From: Chryseobacterium sp. ZHDP1
GTDB taxonomy: Bacteria > Bacteroidota > Bacteroidia > Flavobacteriales > Weeksellaceae
DNA length: 64,000 nt
Direction of reading: 5' to 3'
Assembly (NCBI RefSeq): GCF_018603435.1
Contig: NZ_CP075682.1
Coordinates: 4,030,001-4,094,000 of the forward strand
Shown piece after piece: positions 8,971-17,410 of this stretch. Both the position numbers and the translations under genes were made by a program. Position 1 is the stretch's first letter. Each line of letters begins with the position of its first letter. The notes below the pieces were generated by a model. The model did no database searches and was not told the DNA's origin. It worked only from the letters and a program-made list of their open reading frames with translations.

Positions 8971-9023
8971 CACCACTAAAAACGAGGGACATTATCACAG
9001 TGTTAATCGTTGATAAAGTGGCC

Positions 9024-9096
9024 GACTCGGTAGCTCAGCTGGTAGAGCAATACACTTTTAATGTATGGGTCCTGGGTTCGAATCCCAGCCGAGTCA
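9024..9096 (+). tRNA. tRNA-Lys (UUU), copy 1
   Basis: Complete 73-nt cloverleaf: acceptor GACTCGG/CCGAGTC, D arm GCTC...GAGC, anticodon stem ATACA/TGTAT around loop CTTTTAA (anticodon TTT), T arm CTGGG/CCCAG, discriminator A. CCA is not encoded (next bases CAAG). Confidence 0.97.
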
Positions 9097-9132
9097 CAAG
9101 CAAAAAAATTACTGGATTTTGTGATTTTTATT

Positions 9133-9215
9133 GCCTGCGTGGTGAAATTGGTAGACACGCCATCTTGAGGGGGTGGTTTCCTAAGGATGTGCTGGTTCGA
9201 GTCCAGTCGCAGGCA
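9133..9215 (+). tRNA. tRNA-Leu (GAG)
   Basis: 83-nt class II cloverleaf: acceptor GCCTGCG/CGCAGGC, anticodon stem CCATC/GGTGG with loop TTGAGGG (anticodon GAG), a long variable arm, T arm with GGTTCGA, discriminator A. It lies 36 bases after tRNA-Lys copy 1 and is probably co-transcribed. Confidence 0.95.
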
Positions 9216-9282
9216 CAATGCAGAAAATTTGAATAATTAATAGTATAGCTTAATTTATTTTACAATACTATTGATTGTGGCC

Positions 9283-9355
9283 GACCTGGTAGCTCAGCTG
9301 GTAGAGCAATACACTTTTAATGTATGGGTCCTGGGTTCGAATCCCAGCCAGGTCA
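9283..9355 (+). tRNA. tRNA-Lys (UUU), copy 2 with altered acceptor stem
   Basis: Same as copy 1 except the acceptor stem, GACCTGG/CCAGGTC instead of GACTCGG/CCGAGTC. Both sides changed together, so pairing is kept and the gene should be functional. Anticodon TTT. Confidence 0.97.
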
Positions 9356-9410
9356 CAAGTTTACTGAAAAGTAAATTTTTTTCATATTAATATTTTGTGA
9401 TTTGGTGTTT

Positions 9411-9439
9411 CAAGGGCTTTCTCAAGAAGCCTTTGATTT
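9411..9439 (+). terminator. Terminator after tRNA-Lys copy 2
   Basis: CAAGGGCTT (9411-9419) pairs with AAGCCTTTG (9427-9435) with one G-T pair; T-rich tail. Confidence 0.6.
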
Positions 9440-9452
9440 TGAAAAATAAATT

Positions 9453-9481
9453 TTGCAGGAACGAAATAATTTGTATCTTTG
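9453..9481 (+). promoter_or_regulatory. Promoter of tRNA-Lys copy 3
   Basis: TTG at 9453-9455, 18 bases, TATCTTTG at 9474-9481, then GCAGC. Copy 3 therefore has its own promoter, 51 bases ahead of the tRNA. Confidence 0.65.
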
Positions 9482-9532
9482 CAGCTCTTAAACAGAATGT
9501 TACTTTTTTAAAGTAAATTCAAACTAAGTGAC

Positions 9533-9605
9533 GACTCGGTAGCTCAGCTGGTAGAGCAATACACTTTTAATGTATGGGTCCTGGGTTCGAATCCCAGCCG
9601 AGTCA
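9533..9605 (+). tRNA. tRNA-Lys (UUU), copy 3
   Basis: 73-nt cloverleaf identical in sequence to copy 1 (acceptor GACTCGG/CCGAGTC), anticodon TTT. Confidence 0.97.
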
Positions 9606-9689
9606 CAAGTTTACTGAAAAGTAAATTTTTTTCATATTAATATTTTGTGATTTGGTGTTTCAAAGGCTTCGTAAGAAGCCTTTGATTTT
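9533..9689 (+). repeat. Direct repeat unit B: tRNA-Lys plus 3' flank
   Basis: Second copy of the unit at 9283-9440. The 3' flanks are the same base for base until the terminator, where the stem here is a perfect 10 bp. Confidence 0.85.
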
Positions 9690-9690
9690 T
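9661..9690 (+). terminator. Terminator after tRNA-Lys copy 3
   Basis: CAAAGGCTTC, loop GTAA, GAAGCCTTTG, then ATTTTTT. Confidence 0.85.
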
Positions 9691-9732
9691 TATATACTTT
9701 ATCTTTATGTGATTTTGTATGTTGCGGATAAA

Positions 9733-9776
9733 AAAATAACAAGCGTTATTAAAAGGATAGCGCTTGTTATTTTTAA
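9733..9776. terminator. Bidirectional terminator behind panC
   Basis: AAATAACAAGCG (9734-9745) pairs with CGCTTGTTATTT (9761-9772), flanked by A- and T-runs on the two sides. It mainly serves panC on the minus strand. Confidence 0.8.
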
Positions 9777-9792
9777 TTTAATTTTATCAAAT

Positions 9793-10641
9793 TTAGTCCA
9801 GGTGCATATTGTCGATTAATCGTACTCCATCCACAACAACGACAATAAATGCACGGAATTTTCTGTCTTTGTAAAAGAAATCAGTTTCTTTAAGTGTTTT
9901 TTCATCAGCAATCAGAAAGTATTCTAACTGCATCCCTCTTTGCTGATCAAAGATATCCTGTACTCTGTTTTTAATTTCGGGAACTGTTATTACTTTGAAC
10001 CAGTCGTTTACTTTTTTTAGGGTCTCGTAAATAACAGCAGAGGCTTCTCTTCGGTCTTCGTGAAGTCTTTGGTTTCGGGAACTTAAGGCAAGTCCGTTTT
10101 CAGCTCGGTAAATCGGAACTCCTTTAATATTGATTAAAAGTTTTTTCTTTTCAACCATTTTTTTGATAATTGCCAGCTGTTGGAAGTCCTTTTCCCCAAA
10201 ATAAGCATTATCAGGTTTTACCTGTCTGAAAAGTTCTTCTACAACAGTACCAACACCGTCAAAATGTCCAGGTCGCGATTTTCCTTCCATTTCATTTTCC
10301 AGCCCGTCAAAATCATAATGTCTGCTTTCTGTTTTTTCAGGATAAATATCTGTAACTTCAGGAATGTAAACAGCATCTACCAATCCGGACTTTTCCAGAA
10401 TGGAAATATCTCTGTTGATGTCTCTCGGATACTTTTCAAGATCCTCAGGATTATTAAATTGAGTAGGATTAACAAAAATTGATGATACCACAAGATCATT
10501 TTCTTCTCTTGCGGTTTTATATAGTGATAAATGTCCGTTATGAAGGGCTCCCATGGTAGGTGCAAAACCTATCTTTTTGCCCATTTCTTTCTGTCTTTCA
10601 ATGAAATCCTGAAGAACTTTTTTACTTTTTAGAACTTCCAT
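9793..10641 (-). CDS. panC: Pantothenate synthetase
   Basis: 282 residues. Ligates pantoate and beta-alanine with ATP to make pantothenate, the precursor of coenzyme A. The HIGH-type nucleotide motif is PTMGALHNGH at residues 28-37; SIFVNPTQFN near 53 and the AYFGEKDFQQL segment near 150 bind pantoate and ATP; LALSSRNQRL near 187 is the KMSKS-like loop. Single gene ending at a terminator; its start faces that of the orphan glycosyltransferase-domain gene across 180 bases, an arrangement I recall as common in Flavobacteriia. Confidence 0.95.
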   Translation of the reverse strand: MEVLKSKKVLQDFIERQKEMGKKIGFAPTMGALHNGHLSLYKTAREENDLVVSSIFVNPTQFNNPEDLEKYPRDINRDISILEKSGLVDAVYIPEVTDIYPEKTESRHYDFDGLENEMEGKSRPGHFDGVGTVVEELFRQVKPDNAYFGEKDFQQLAIIKKMVEKKKLLINIKGVPIYRAENGLALSSRNQRLHEDRREASAVIYETLKKVNDWFKVITVPEIKNRVQDIFDQQRGMQLEYFLIADEKTLKETDFFYKDRKFRAFIVVVVDGVRLIDNMHLD

Positions 10642-10775
10642 AGTTTATTTTAATAGTAATTCAAAAATACTAAAAATATCATATAATTATGATAAATGAA
10701 GGCAAGGTTTTAATAATTTCAGAAGGGAATTATCGTAAAAAAATGTTAATTAAAATAATAATGAATGTTTTTTCG

Positions 10776-10783
10776 TAATTTTG
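10776..10783 (+). promoter_or_regulatory. Promoter -7 element of the starch-synthase-like gene
   Basis: TAATTTTG fits TAnnTTTG, followed by GCAC; 38 bases before the ATG at 10822. No exact -33 TTG. Confidence 0.4.
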
Positions 10784-10821
10784 CACATTAAAGCATTTTT
10801 ACAAAAATTAGATAGAAGTTT

Positions 10822-11592
10822 ATGCCGAATCAAAAAATACTGTACATTACTACAGAGATGTATCCATATCAGGAAGATACAAATATGGCTGCAGTGGTAA
10901 ACAAAATGGCACTTAAGATGCACCAAGAAGGCAATGATGTAAGAGTTTTTATGCCAAGATTTGGACAAATAAGTGAAAGAAAATTCCAGCTTCATGAGGT
11001 GATACGCCTTTCGGGAATGAATATTATTATTAATGATCTGGATCAGCCTCTTATTATTAAAGTAGCGTCACTTCCGGGAGAAAGACTTCAGGTTTACTTT
11101 ATCGACAATGAAGAGTATTTCAAAAGAAAACAATATTATTTTGATGATGAAGGACAGCCTTTCGAGGATAATGATGAGAGAGCAATATTTTTTGCCAGAG
11201 GAGTAATTGAAACCATTAAGAAACTGAATTGGGTTCCGGATATTATTCATTTAAATGGATGGATGGCTTCTTTTGTTCCGATTTATCTTAAAACATACTA
11301 CGAAACAGATACTTATTTTAAGGACGCCAAAATTGTTCTTTCATTATACAATGAAAAAGATGCAGCTTTAGCTTCCAACATCGACGAAAAACTGAAGTTT
11401 GATAATATTTCAGGATTAAAAGCGTTAGATAATCCCGGTGTAAAATCTTTTGTTATCGAAAGCATGAGCTATGTTGATTTAGTCGTAAAAGGAGATGAAT
11501 TTTTGGATGAAGACTTAGATAAGGCTTTTAACGAAACTTCTACTCCGAAATCGGAATATCTTGACGTAGATTCTATAAATCAACTTTATTAA
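10822..11592 (+). CDS. Orphan N-terminal domain of a glycogen/starch synthase (GT5)
   Basis: 256 residues, half the length of a real glycogen synthase. The beginning KILYITTEMYPYQEDTNMAAVVNKMA corresponds to the GT5 N-terminal Rossmann domain, where the usual KVGGLADV loop is replaced by NMAAVVN, so the ADP-glucose-binding lysine motif is missing. PDIIHLNGWMASFVPIYLK matches the following conserved HxHDW-like segment with a changed histidine. The C-terminal nucleotide-binding domain is absent. Catalysis is therefore unlikely, and a regulatory or carbohydrate-sensing role is possible but unproven. The stop is 14 bases before the DUF4270 gene, so the two form an operon that may continue to glmS. 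Confidence 0.8.
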   Translation: MPNQKILYITTEMYPYQEDTNMAAVVNKMALKMHQEGNDVRVFMPRFGQISERKFQLHEVIRLSGMNIIINDLDQPLIIKVASLPGERLQVYFIDNEEYFKRKQYYFDDEGQPFEDNDERAIFFARGVIETIKKLNWVPDIIHLNGWMASFVPIYLKTYYETDTYFKDAKIVLSLYNEKDAALASNIDEKLKFDNISGLKALDNPGVKSFVIESMSYVDLVVKGDEFLDEDLDKAFNETSTPKSEYLDVDSINQLY

Positions 11593-11606
11593 AAAACACA
11601 TTTTTA

Positions 11607-13208
11607 ATGATTCATACTATTAAAAAAGCAATCACCGTTTTTTCTCTGGTGGTTTTGGGAAGTGCATTACTCTATAACTGTGAGCCGGATGCAGATACTC
11701 TTGGAGAGCAGCTATTCTTGGATGGTGCTGCACAGGGAAATGAAAAATCTTTTGATGTTACTGCATTTAATATAAATAATAATGATAGTATCCGAAGCGA
11801 TGCTTCAAAATTAACTTATGGTGTATTAGGTGCTTTCAATGAAGGACAGTTTGGTATGCAGAAAGCTTCTTATTTAACACAGCTTAGATTATCAACCTAT
11901 GATCCGGATTTTGGAACAAATGCAGTTGTAGATTCTGTAGTTTTAGTTATGAAACCCAGATATGCCACAGATAGTGTTACTACTAATACAGTGGATGATA
12001 ATTATACTTATACAACAGCTGCTGACGGAAGTGTTAATGCTAAAAAAGTAGTAAATACATATCCTGTTTTAAAATTTGGTAAAGCGAAAAGAACATTCAA
12101 CTTAAGAGTTCATGAAGTAAACACTTTTCTAAAAGGAGTTTCCGACAGTGCAAAATCAAACCAGATATTTGACTTAGGTGCAGATCTAGGATCCAAGCAA
12201 TTTAAAGGGTATGTAAGTTCTGTTGCTATCACCAAAGACGATGGCGGAGCTGCTTTATTTACAGCTTCAACTCCTGGAATCAGAATTCCTTTGGATAAAA
12301 CTTTTTTCCAGAGTAAAATCATAGCAAAGAAAGATCAGCCTGAACTTCAGGATGCTTCAAATTTTATCAGATATTTTAAAGGACTTAGAATTTCTGTTGA
12401 TGAGGAGGATGGATATTTATTCCAGATTTCGCCCAATGATATGGAGCTGGTTATGTATTATAAGTATGATAAAACTGAAAATGGTACTACAACGAGGCCA
12501 CAGACAACATATTCATTCGCTTTAGGATCTGCTAATACACATATTGGACAATATCAATATAAAAGAACGGGTTCTGCATGGTCAACTGCCACAATTGGAA
12601 ATCAAAACAACGGAGCTCCAAAACTTTATCTTCAAGGCATGGGAGGTCCATCAATAGGTATTAAAATTCCAGATGCAACTATTAATCAGCTTAAGCAATT
12701 ATATCAAAACGATAAGGCGGCAATTATTAGTGCTAAAGTTAGAATATATACAGATGATACGAGTTGGAATAACAATTATGCCAAGCCCACAGAATTTACT
12801 TTCCTTCAAAAATATAAGAATGATCCTGTAGTTATTAATTCTACGACTGGTAATCCAGTAACCGTTACTAACTTTACTAGTGATCTGTTAAGTTTATCAG
12901 GACTTGCAGGATATACCATCTATAAAGCTTATGATTTGACTAAAAATCAGGCATATTATGATTTTGTAGTTACTAAGTCTGTTAAAGATTTTGTTGAAAA
13001 CACATTAGATCCTAATTCTAAAATAGATGCATCTACTTTATATTTCAGAATTGATATGGGATCTTTCCAGACTAACTCTGCTGGAACAAGTTTAGCAGGA
13101 TATAAATTTACTACAACACCATATAATACAAATAGAGCTGTTTTCGTAGGATCACAAGCAGGAAATCCGAACAGGGTTCAGTTAAAAGTAATTTACGGTA
13201 CAAAATAA
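11607..13208 (+). CDS. DUF4270 outer-envelope lipoprotein
   Basis: 533 residues. N-terminal signal with lipobox around Cys26 (ALLYNCEPD), then a long beta-rich region typical of DUF4270, a family confined to Bacteroidota and always exported. No catalytic motif is visible. Lies 14 bases behind the starch-synthase-like gene and 22 bases ahead of glmS, which suggests one transcript. The neighbourhood (amino sugar synthesis, T9SS) points to an envelope role, but no function is established. Confidence 0.85.
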   Translation: MIHTIKKAITVFSLVVLGSALLYNCEPDADTLGEQLFLDGAAQGNEKSFDVTAFNINNNDSIRSDASKLTYGVLGAFNEGQFGMQKASYLTQLRLSTYDPDFGTNAVVDSVVLVMKPRYATDSVTTNTVDDNYTYTTAADGSVNAKKVVNTYPVLKFGKAKRTFNLRVHEVNTFLKGVSDSAKSNQIFDLGADLGSKQFKGYVSSVAITKDDGGAALFTASTPGIRIPLDKTFFQSKIIAKKDQPELQDASNFIRYFKGLRISVDEEDGYLFQISPNDMELVMYYKYDKTENGTTTRPQTTYSFALGSANTHIGQYQYKRTGSAWSTATIGNQNNGAPKLYLQGMGGPSIGIKIPDATINQLKQLYQNDKAAIISAKVRIYTDDTSWNNNYAKPTEFTFLQKYKNDPVVINSTTGNPVTVTNFTSDLLSLSGLAGYTIYKAYDLTKNQAYYDFVVTKSVKDFVENTLDPNSKIDASTLYFRIDMGSFQTNSAGTSLAGYKFTTTPYNTNRAVFVGSQAGNPNRVQLKVIYGTK

Positions 13209-13215
13209 TTTAAAA

Positions 13216-13223
13216 TACATTTG
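13216..13223 (+). promoter_or_regulatory. Possible -7 element directly before glmS
   Basis: TACATTTG fits TAnnTTTG but lies only 8 bases before the ATG and has no TTG at -33. It could give a near-leaderless glmS transcript, or be chance. Confidence 0.25.
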
Positions 13224-13230
13224 ATAAAAT

Positions 13231-15084
13231 ATGTGCGGAATCGTTGGATATACAGGTTTTCAAGACGCTTACGATATTGTAATTAATGGTCTTAGAAGAT
13301 TAGAATACAGAGGGTACGACAGTGCCGGAATTGTTCTGGAAAACGCAGAAAACAAACTTGAGGTTGAAAAAACTAAAGGTAAAGTTGATGATTTGGTAAA
13401 TATTTCCAGTCAGTTAAAAGGAGTTGCAAAAATCGGTATGGGACATACCCGTTGGGCTACCCACGGTGTACCTAGTGATAGAAATTCTCACCCACATTTA
13501 TCCAATAGTGGAAAAATAGCACTTGTTCACAACGGTATCATCGAAAATTATGATACAATTAAAACAATGCTTACTGAAAAAGGATTTACATTCAAATCTG
13601 AAACAGATACTGAGGTTTTAGTAAATCTTGTTCAGTATTTCATGGATCTGAATGTTGAAATGGATTTTCCTACTGCTGTAAGATATGCTCTTAATGAAGT
13701 TTATGGGGCATACGCTATTACAGTGATGCATGAAGATTTTCCGGGAGTATTGGTTGTAGGAAGATTAGGATCTCCTTTGGCAATAGGAATTGGAGATAAA
13801 GAGTATTTTATCGCTTCAGACGCATCTCCGTTTGTAGAATTTACAAAAGAGGCAATTTATCTGGAAGAAGGACATATGGCGACAATTTCTCTTGAAAATG
13901 GAGTAGATATCAGAACCATCAGTGAGAATTCTAAAATTGAGCCGGAAATTCAGGAGCTTAAACTAAGCTTAGAGCAGATCGAAAAAGGAGGGTACGAACA
14001 TTTTATGCTAAAAGAAATTTTCGAACAGCCTAAATCCGTTCATGATACGATGAGAGGAAGACTTTTGGTAGATGAAGGTGTTATCAAAATGGCGGGGATT
14101 TGGGACTATATCGAAAAGTTTAAAAATGCAAACAGAATCATCATTATTGCTTGCGGAACTTCTTGGCATGCAGGATTAATCGGTGAATATTTAATTGAAG
14201 AATATGCAAGAATTCCTGTTGAAGTAGAATATGCTTCGGAATTCAGATATAGAAATCCTATCATTACAGATAAAGATGTAGTCATTGCAATTTCTCAGTC
14301 CGGAGAAACTGCAGATACCATGGCTGCATTAAAACTAGCTAAAGAAAAAGGTGCTTTCATTTATGGAATCTGTAATGTGGTGGATTCATCCATTGCAAGG
14401 ATCACAGATGCAGGCTCTTACACACACGCGGGACCTGAAATTGGAGTGGCTTCCACAAAAGCGTTTACTGCACAGTTAACAATTCTTACCTTAATAGCAT
14501 TCAAATTAGGAAAGCATAATGGTAATTTAGGGAATGCTGAGTTTATGAGCTTAATTGCAGAACTGGATGCAATTCCTAGAAAAATAGAAGATGTTTTAGC
14601 AACTACCCATGAATTGGTACAAAATATCGCTAAGGATTTTGTAAGTGCAACCAATTTCTTATATCTAGGAAGAGGATACAATTATCCTGCTGCACTCGAA
14701 GGTGCATTAAAATTAAAAGAAATCTCTTATATTCATGCTGAAGGATACCCTGCTGCAGAAATGAAGCATGGTCCTATCGCTTTAATTGATGAAAATATGC
14801 CGATTGTTATCATTGCTCCTAAAAAAGGACATTATGATAAAATTGTAAGCAACGTTCAGGAAATTAAAGCAAGAAAAGGAAAAGTTATTGCTGTTGTAAA
14901 TAAAGGAGATACGCAGGTAAGTGCTATGGCAGATTACGTTATAGAGATTCCGGAAACCTCCGAATGTTTCTCTCCAATCGTTGCATCAGTGCCTTTACAG
15001 ATGTTGGCGTACTATATTGCAGTGTATCGTGGAGCTAATGTAGACCAGCCTAGAAACCTTGCGAAATCTGTAACGGTAGAATAA
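13231..15084 (+). CDS. glmS: Glutamine-fructose-6-phosphate aminotransferase (isomerizing)
   Basis: 617 residues, full length. Makes glucosamine-6-phosphate from fructose-6-phosphate and glutamine, the entry to peptidoglycan and LPS amino sugars. Cys2 after the initiator Met is the glutaminase nucleophile (MCGIVGY); GHTRWATHG near 73 and HNGIIENY near 99 belong to the amidotransferase domain; two SIS sugar-isomerase domains follow (SQSGETADTMAALK near 355, and GRGYNYPAALEGALKLKEI near 480); the C-terminal KSVTVE is the conserved end that closes the active site. No glmS ribozyme is visible upstream. Confidence 0.97.
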   Translation: MCGIVGYTGFQDAYDIVINGLRRLEYRGYDSAGIVLENAENKLEVEKTKGKVDDLVNISSQLKGVAKIGMGHTRWATHGVPSDRNSHPHLSNSGKIALVHNGIIENYDTIKTMLTEKGFTFKSETDTEVLVNLVQYFMDLNVEMDFPTAVRYALNEVYGAYAITVMHEDFPGVLVVGRLGSPLAIGIGDKEYFIASDASPFVEFTKEAIYLEEGHMATISLENGVDIRTISENSKIEPEIQELKLSLEQIEKGGYEHFMLKEIFEQPKSVHDTMRGRLLVDEGVIKMAGIWDYIEKFKNANRIIIIACGTSWHAGLIGEYLIEEYARIPVEVEYASEFRYRNPIITDKDVVIAISQSGETADTMAALKLAKEKGAFIYGICNVVDSSIARITDAGSYTHAGPEIGVASTKAFTAQLTILTLIAFKLGKHNGNLGNAEFMSLIAELDAIPRKIEDVLATTHELVQNIAKDFVSATNFLYLGRGYNYPAALEGALKLKEISYIHAEGYPAAEMKHGPIALIDENMPIVIIAPKKGHYDKIVSNVQEIKARKGKVIAVVNKGDTQVSAMADYVIEIPETSECFSPIVASVPLQMLAYYIAVYRGANVDQPRNLAKSVTVE

Positions 15085-15192
15085 AAATTACTTGTAAATA
15101 AAATAAATTTAGATTTCTTCCGTTATTTCAAAAAAAATCTTAAAAGTTTCTTAAAAAAATTATATATTTACGGCTTAATTATAAAAATTAAC

Positions 15193-16611
15193 ATGAAAAG
15201 GATATTTCTTTTATTATTGTCTGCGTCGGTAGCATCGGTATCTTGTTCAGGTGGGGGAGCCTCTTCAGTGGGTAAACCGGGAACAAAAGGAGAATTGATA
15301 CCTAGAGAAAAAACAAAATCATTTGTTGCAGAAAGACCTTACGGAATGGTAGCTATTCCTGCAGGATCATTTGTTGCAGGATTAACTGATCAGGATTTCA
15401 CAAACAGTCCTGAAAAGGCTCCGGCAAAAACTGTTACTGTTTCTTCTTTCTTCATGGATGAAGCAGAAACTACTAATGCGGAATACAGGGTATTTATCAA
15501 TTATGTAAGAGATTCTATCGCAAGAACTTTACTTGCTGAAGCTGCCGGAGAAGGTGGTGAAGGTAAAGGTAAAGGAACAAGCATCGGAGATTATGCATAC
15601 CTTGCTCAGAAAGAAGAGAATTTAACACCATATCAGGAATATTTAGAAGGACAAGGCGGTGGAAACGAAGGAAACTACGATCCAACGAAAAAAATCGACT
15701 GGAAAGTTCCTTTGCACTGGAGTACATCTAAATATCCGGATGTAGAATATGCGGAAGTTTTAGAATCGATGTATTTACCAGCTTCTTCAAGAATCGGTAA
15801 TGAAAGAATCCTTGACGTGAGTAAACTGAAATATACTTACAGATGGGGAGATATGGATGTTGCAATGGCTGAAAAAGAAAGAGGAGTAAACTACCTTAGA
15901 AGTGAAAGTATTGCAATCTATCCGGATACTACAGTTTGGGTAAAAGATTTCCACTTTGCATATAACGAGCCATTATTTGAGCAGTATTTCTGGCACAAAG
16001 CTTACAAAGATTACCCTGTAGTTGGAGTAACATGGGATCAGGCAAGAGCATACTGTAACTTCAGATCTAAATTGAAGTCAGATTACAACGAAAGCTTAAA
16101 AAGAAGAAAACAAAGACCATTGCAGTTCAGACTGCCTACAGAAATCGAGTGGGAATATGCTGCAAGAGGGGGAATGCAAAATGCTACTTATCCTTGGGGA
16201 GGTCCTTACTTAATGGACGACAGAGGTTGCTATCTGGCAAACTTCAAGCCTAAGAGAGGTAACTATATGGAAGACGACAAAAAAGGTACTTATACATATA
16301 CAGCTCCAGTTAAGAAATTTAAGAAGAATGGATTTGGGTTATTTGATATGGCTGGAAACGTTTCTGAATGGACATCATCTGATTATAACAACTCTTCATA
16401 CGGATTCTCATCTACTTTAAATCCTTCTACGAAAGATTTGGCAGATACTAAGAAATCTATCAGAGGAGGATCTTGGAAAGATGTAGGATATATGCTTATG
16501 AATGGCGCAAGAGACTGGGAAAGAAAAGACTCTGCAAGAAGCTATATTGGATTCAGAACTGTACAGGATATTCCTGAGGCTGCTGTTAAACCAAGAAAAG
16601 TTAACAGATAA
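15193..16611 (+). CDS. gldK: T9SS ring lipoprotein GldK
   Basis: 472 residues. Lipoprotein signal with lipobox at Cys19 (VASVSCSGGG). The mature protein has the formylglycine-generating-enzyme/sulfatase-modifying fold: MVAIPAGSFVAG near 56, PVVGVTWDQARAYCNF near 278, LPTEIEWEYAARGG near 318, GNVSEWTSS near 388 and IRGGSW near 423. GldK (PorK) and GldN form the large periplasmic ring of the type IX secretion system under the outer membrane. First gene of the conserved gldKLMN order, 108 bases after glmS. Confidence 0.95.
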   Translation: MKRIFLLLLSASVASVSCSGGGASSVGKPGTKGELIPREKTKSFVAERPYGMVAIPAGSFVAGLTDQDFTNSPEKAPAKTVTVSSFFMDEAETTNAEYRVFINYVRDSIARTLLAEAAGEGGEGKGKGTSIGDYAYLAQKEENLTPYQEYLEGQGGGNEGNYDPTKKIDWKVPLHWSTSKYPDVEYAEVLESMYLPASSRIGNERILDVSKLKYTYRWGDMDVAMAEKERGVNYLRSESIAIYPDTTVWVKDFHFAYNEPLFEQYFWHKAYKDYPVVGVTWDQARAYCNFRSKLKSDYNESLKRRKQRPLQFRLPTEIEWEYAARGGMQNATYPWGGPYLMDDRGCYLANFKPKRGNYMEDDKKGTYTYTAPVKKFKKNGFGLFDMAGNVSEWTSSDYNNSSYGFSSTLNPSTKDLADTKKSIRGGSWKDVGYMLMNGARDWERKDSARSYIGFRTVQDIPEAAVKPRKVNR

Positions 16612-16667
16612 TTCAATTACCACTATTTTCAATAAATTTTATTTAACATTAAAAAAAACTAACTTAT

Positions 16668-17357
16668 ATGTTTAAGACTAAAGATGCTTGGATGAATTTC
16701 TTCTATTCATTCGGTGCTGCAATTGTAATTCTTGGAGCTTGGCTTAAAATTACTCACATTACTTTGGGACCAATTAACGGAAACATGGCGCTTACAGTGG
16801 GACTTATTACGGAAGCTATCATCTTCATCATTTTCGCTTTCGACCCGCCAAAATCTGAGGAGTCTTATGCGTGGGAAAATGTTTATCCTGAATTATTAGA
16901 TAAGCATGCGAACCCAAATCCTTTACACTCAAATGTATCTAAAAGCAATTCTGCTCAATTTGCTGAATTAGAAAATTCTCTTTCAACCAAATTAGACAAA
17001 ATGCTTGAAGACGCTAAACTTGATGTTCAGTTATTTGAAAGACTGAGAACAGGAATCGATAAATTCTCAAGCTCAGTAGATCAGATCAATCAGACTGTTG
17101 ATGTTTCTGCTTCTACACATAAATATAATGAGCAGTTAAATAAAGCAGCTCAGCATATGGAAAGCATGAACGCTTTATATGCAATGCAGATGGAAAGCAC
17201 TAAAAAGCAATCTGAATTTGCTAATAAATATGTTGCAGATATGCAGAAATCTGCTGAACAATCAGAAAAATTCAATCAAGAACTACAAGGTTTAACTTCA
17301 AACTTAAACAATTTAAACAGAGTTTATGGTGGTATGCTAACTGCTATGAAATCTTAA
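16668..17357 (+). CDS. gldL: T9SS motor stator protein GldL
   Basis: 229 residues. Two transmembrane helices (about 9-28 and 39-59) followed by a long cytoplasmic coiled-coil tail. Glu49 sits in the second helix (GLITEAIIFIIF), the position of the conserved glutamate reported to be needed for proton-driven motion in Flavobacterium johnsoniae GldL. With GldM it forms the inner-membrane motor that powers secretion and gliding. Confidence 0.96.
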   Translation: MFKTKDAWMNFFYSFGAAIVILGAWLKITHITLGPINGNMALTVGLITEAIIFIIFAFDPPKSEESYAWENVYPELLDKHANPNPLHSNVSKSNSAQFAELENSLSTKLDKMLEDAKLDVQLFERLRTGIDKFSSSVDQINQTVDVSASTHKYNEQLNKAAQHMESMNALYAMQMESTKKQSEFANKYVADMQKSAEQSEKFNQELQGLTSNLNNLNRVYGGMLTAMKS

Positions 17358-17410
17358 TTTCCCAAACCATTTTTAATTTAACTACTTAATCAAAAAACAA
17401 AGAAAAGAGA

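Larger units (their letters stand above)
9283..9440 (+). repeat. Direct repeat unit A: tRNA-Lys plus 3' flank
   Basis: The tRNA and about 85 bases behind it recur at 9533-9689 with only a few differences in the acceptor stem and terminator, showing a recent tandem duplication. Confidence 0.85.

Noticed and set aside
9000..9236. Open frames on both strands across the first tRNAs
   Set aside because: They run through tRNA-Lys and tRNA-Leu, which have perfect cloverleaf structure; the translated sequences are the well-known spurious products of tRNA genes.
13216..13231. Possible glmS ribozyme or riboswitch upstream of glmS
   Set aside because: Only 22 bases separate glmS from the preceding gene; no room for a ribozyme.
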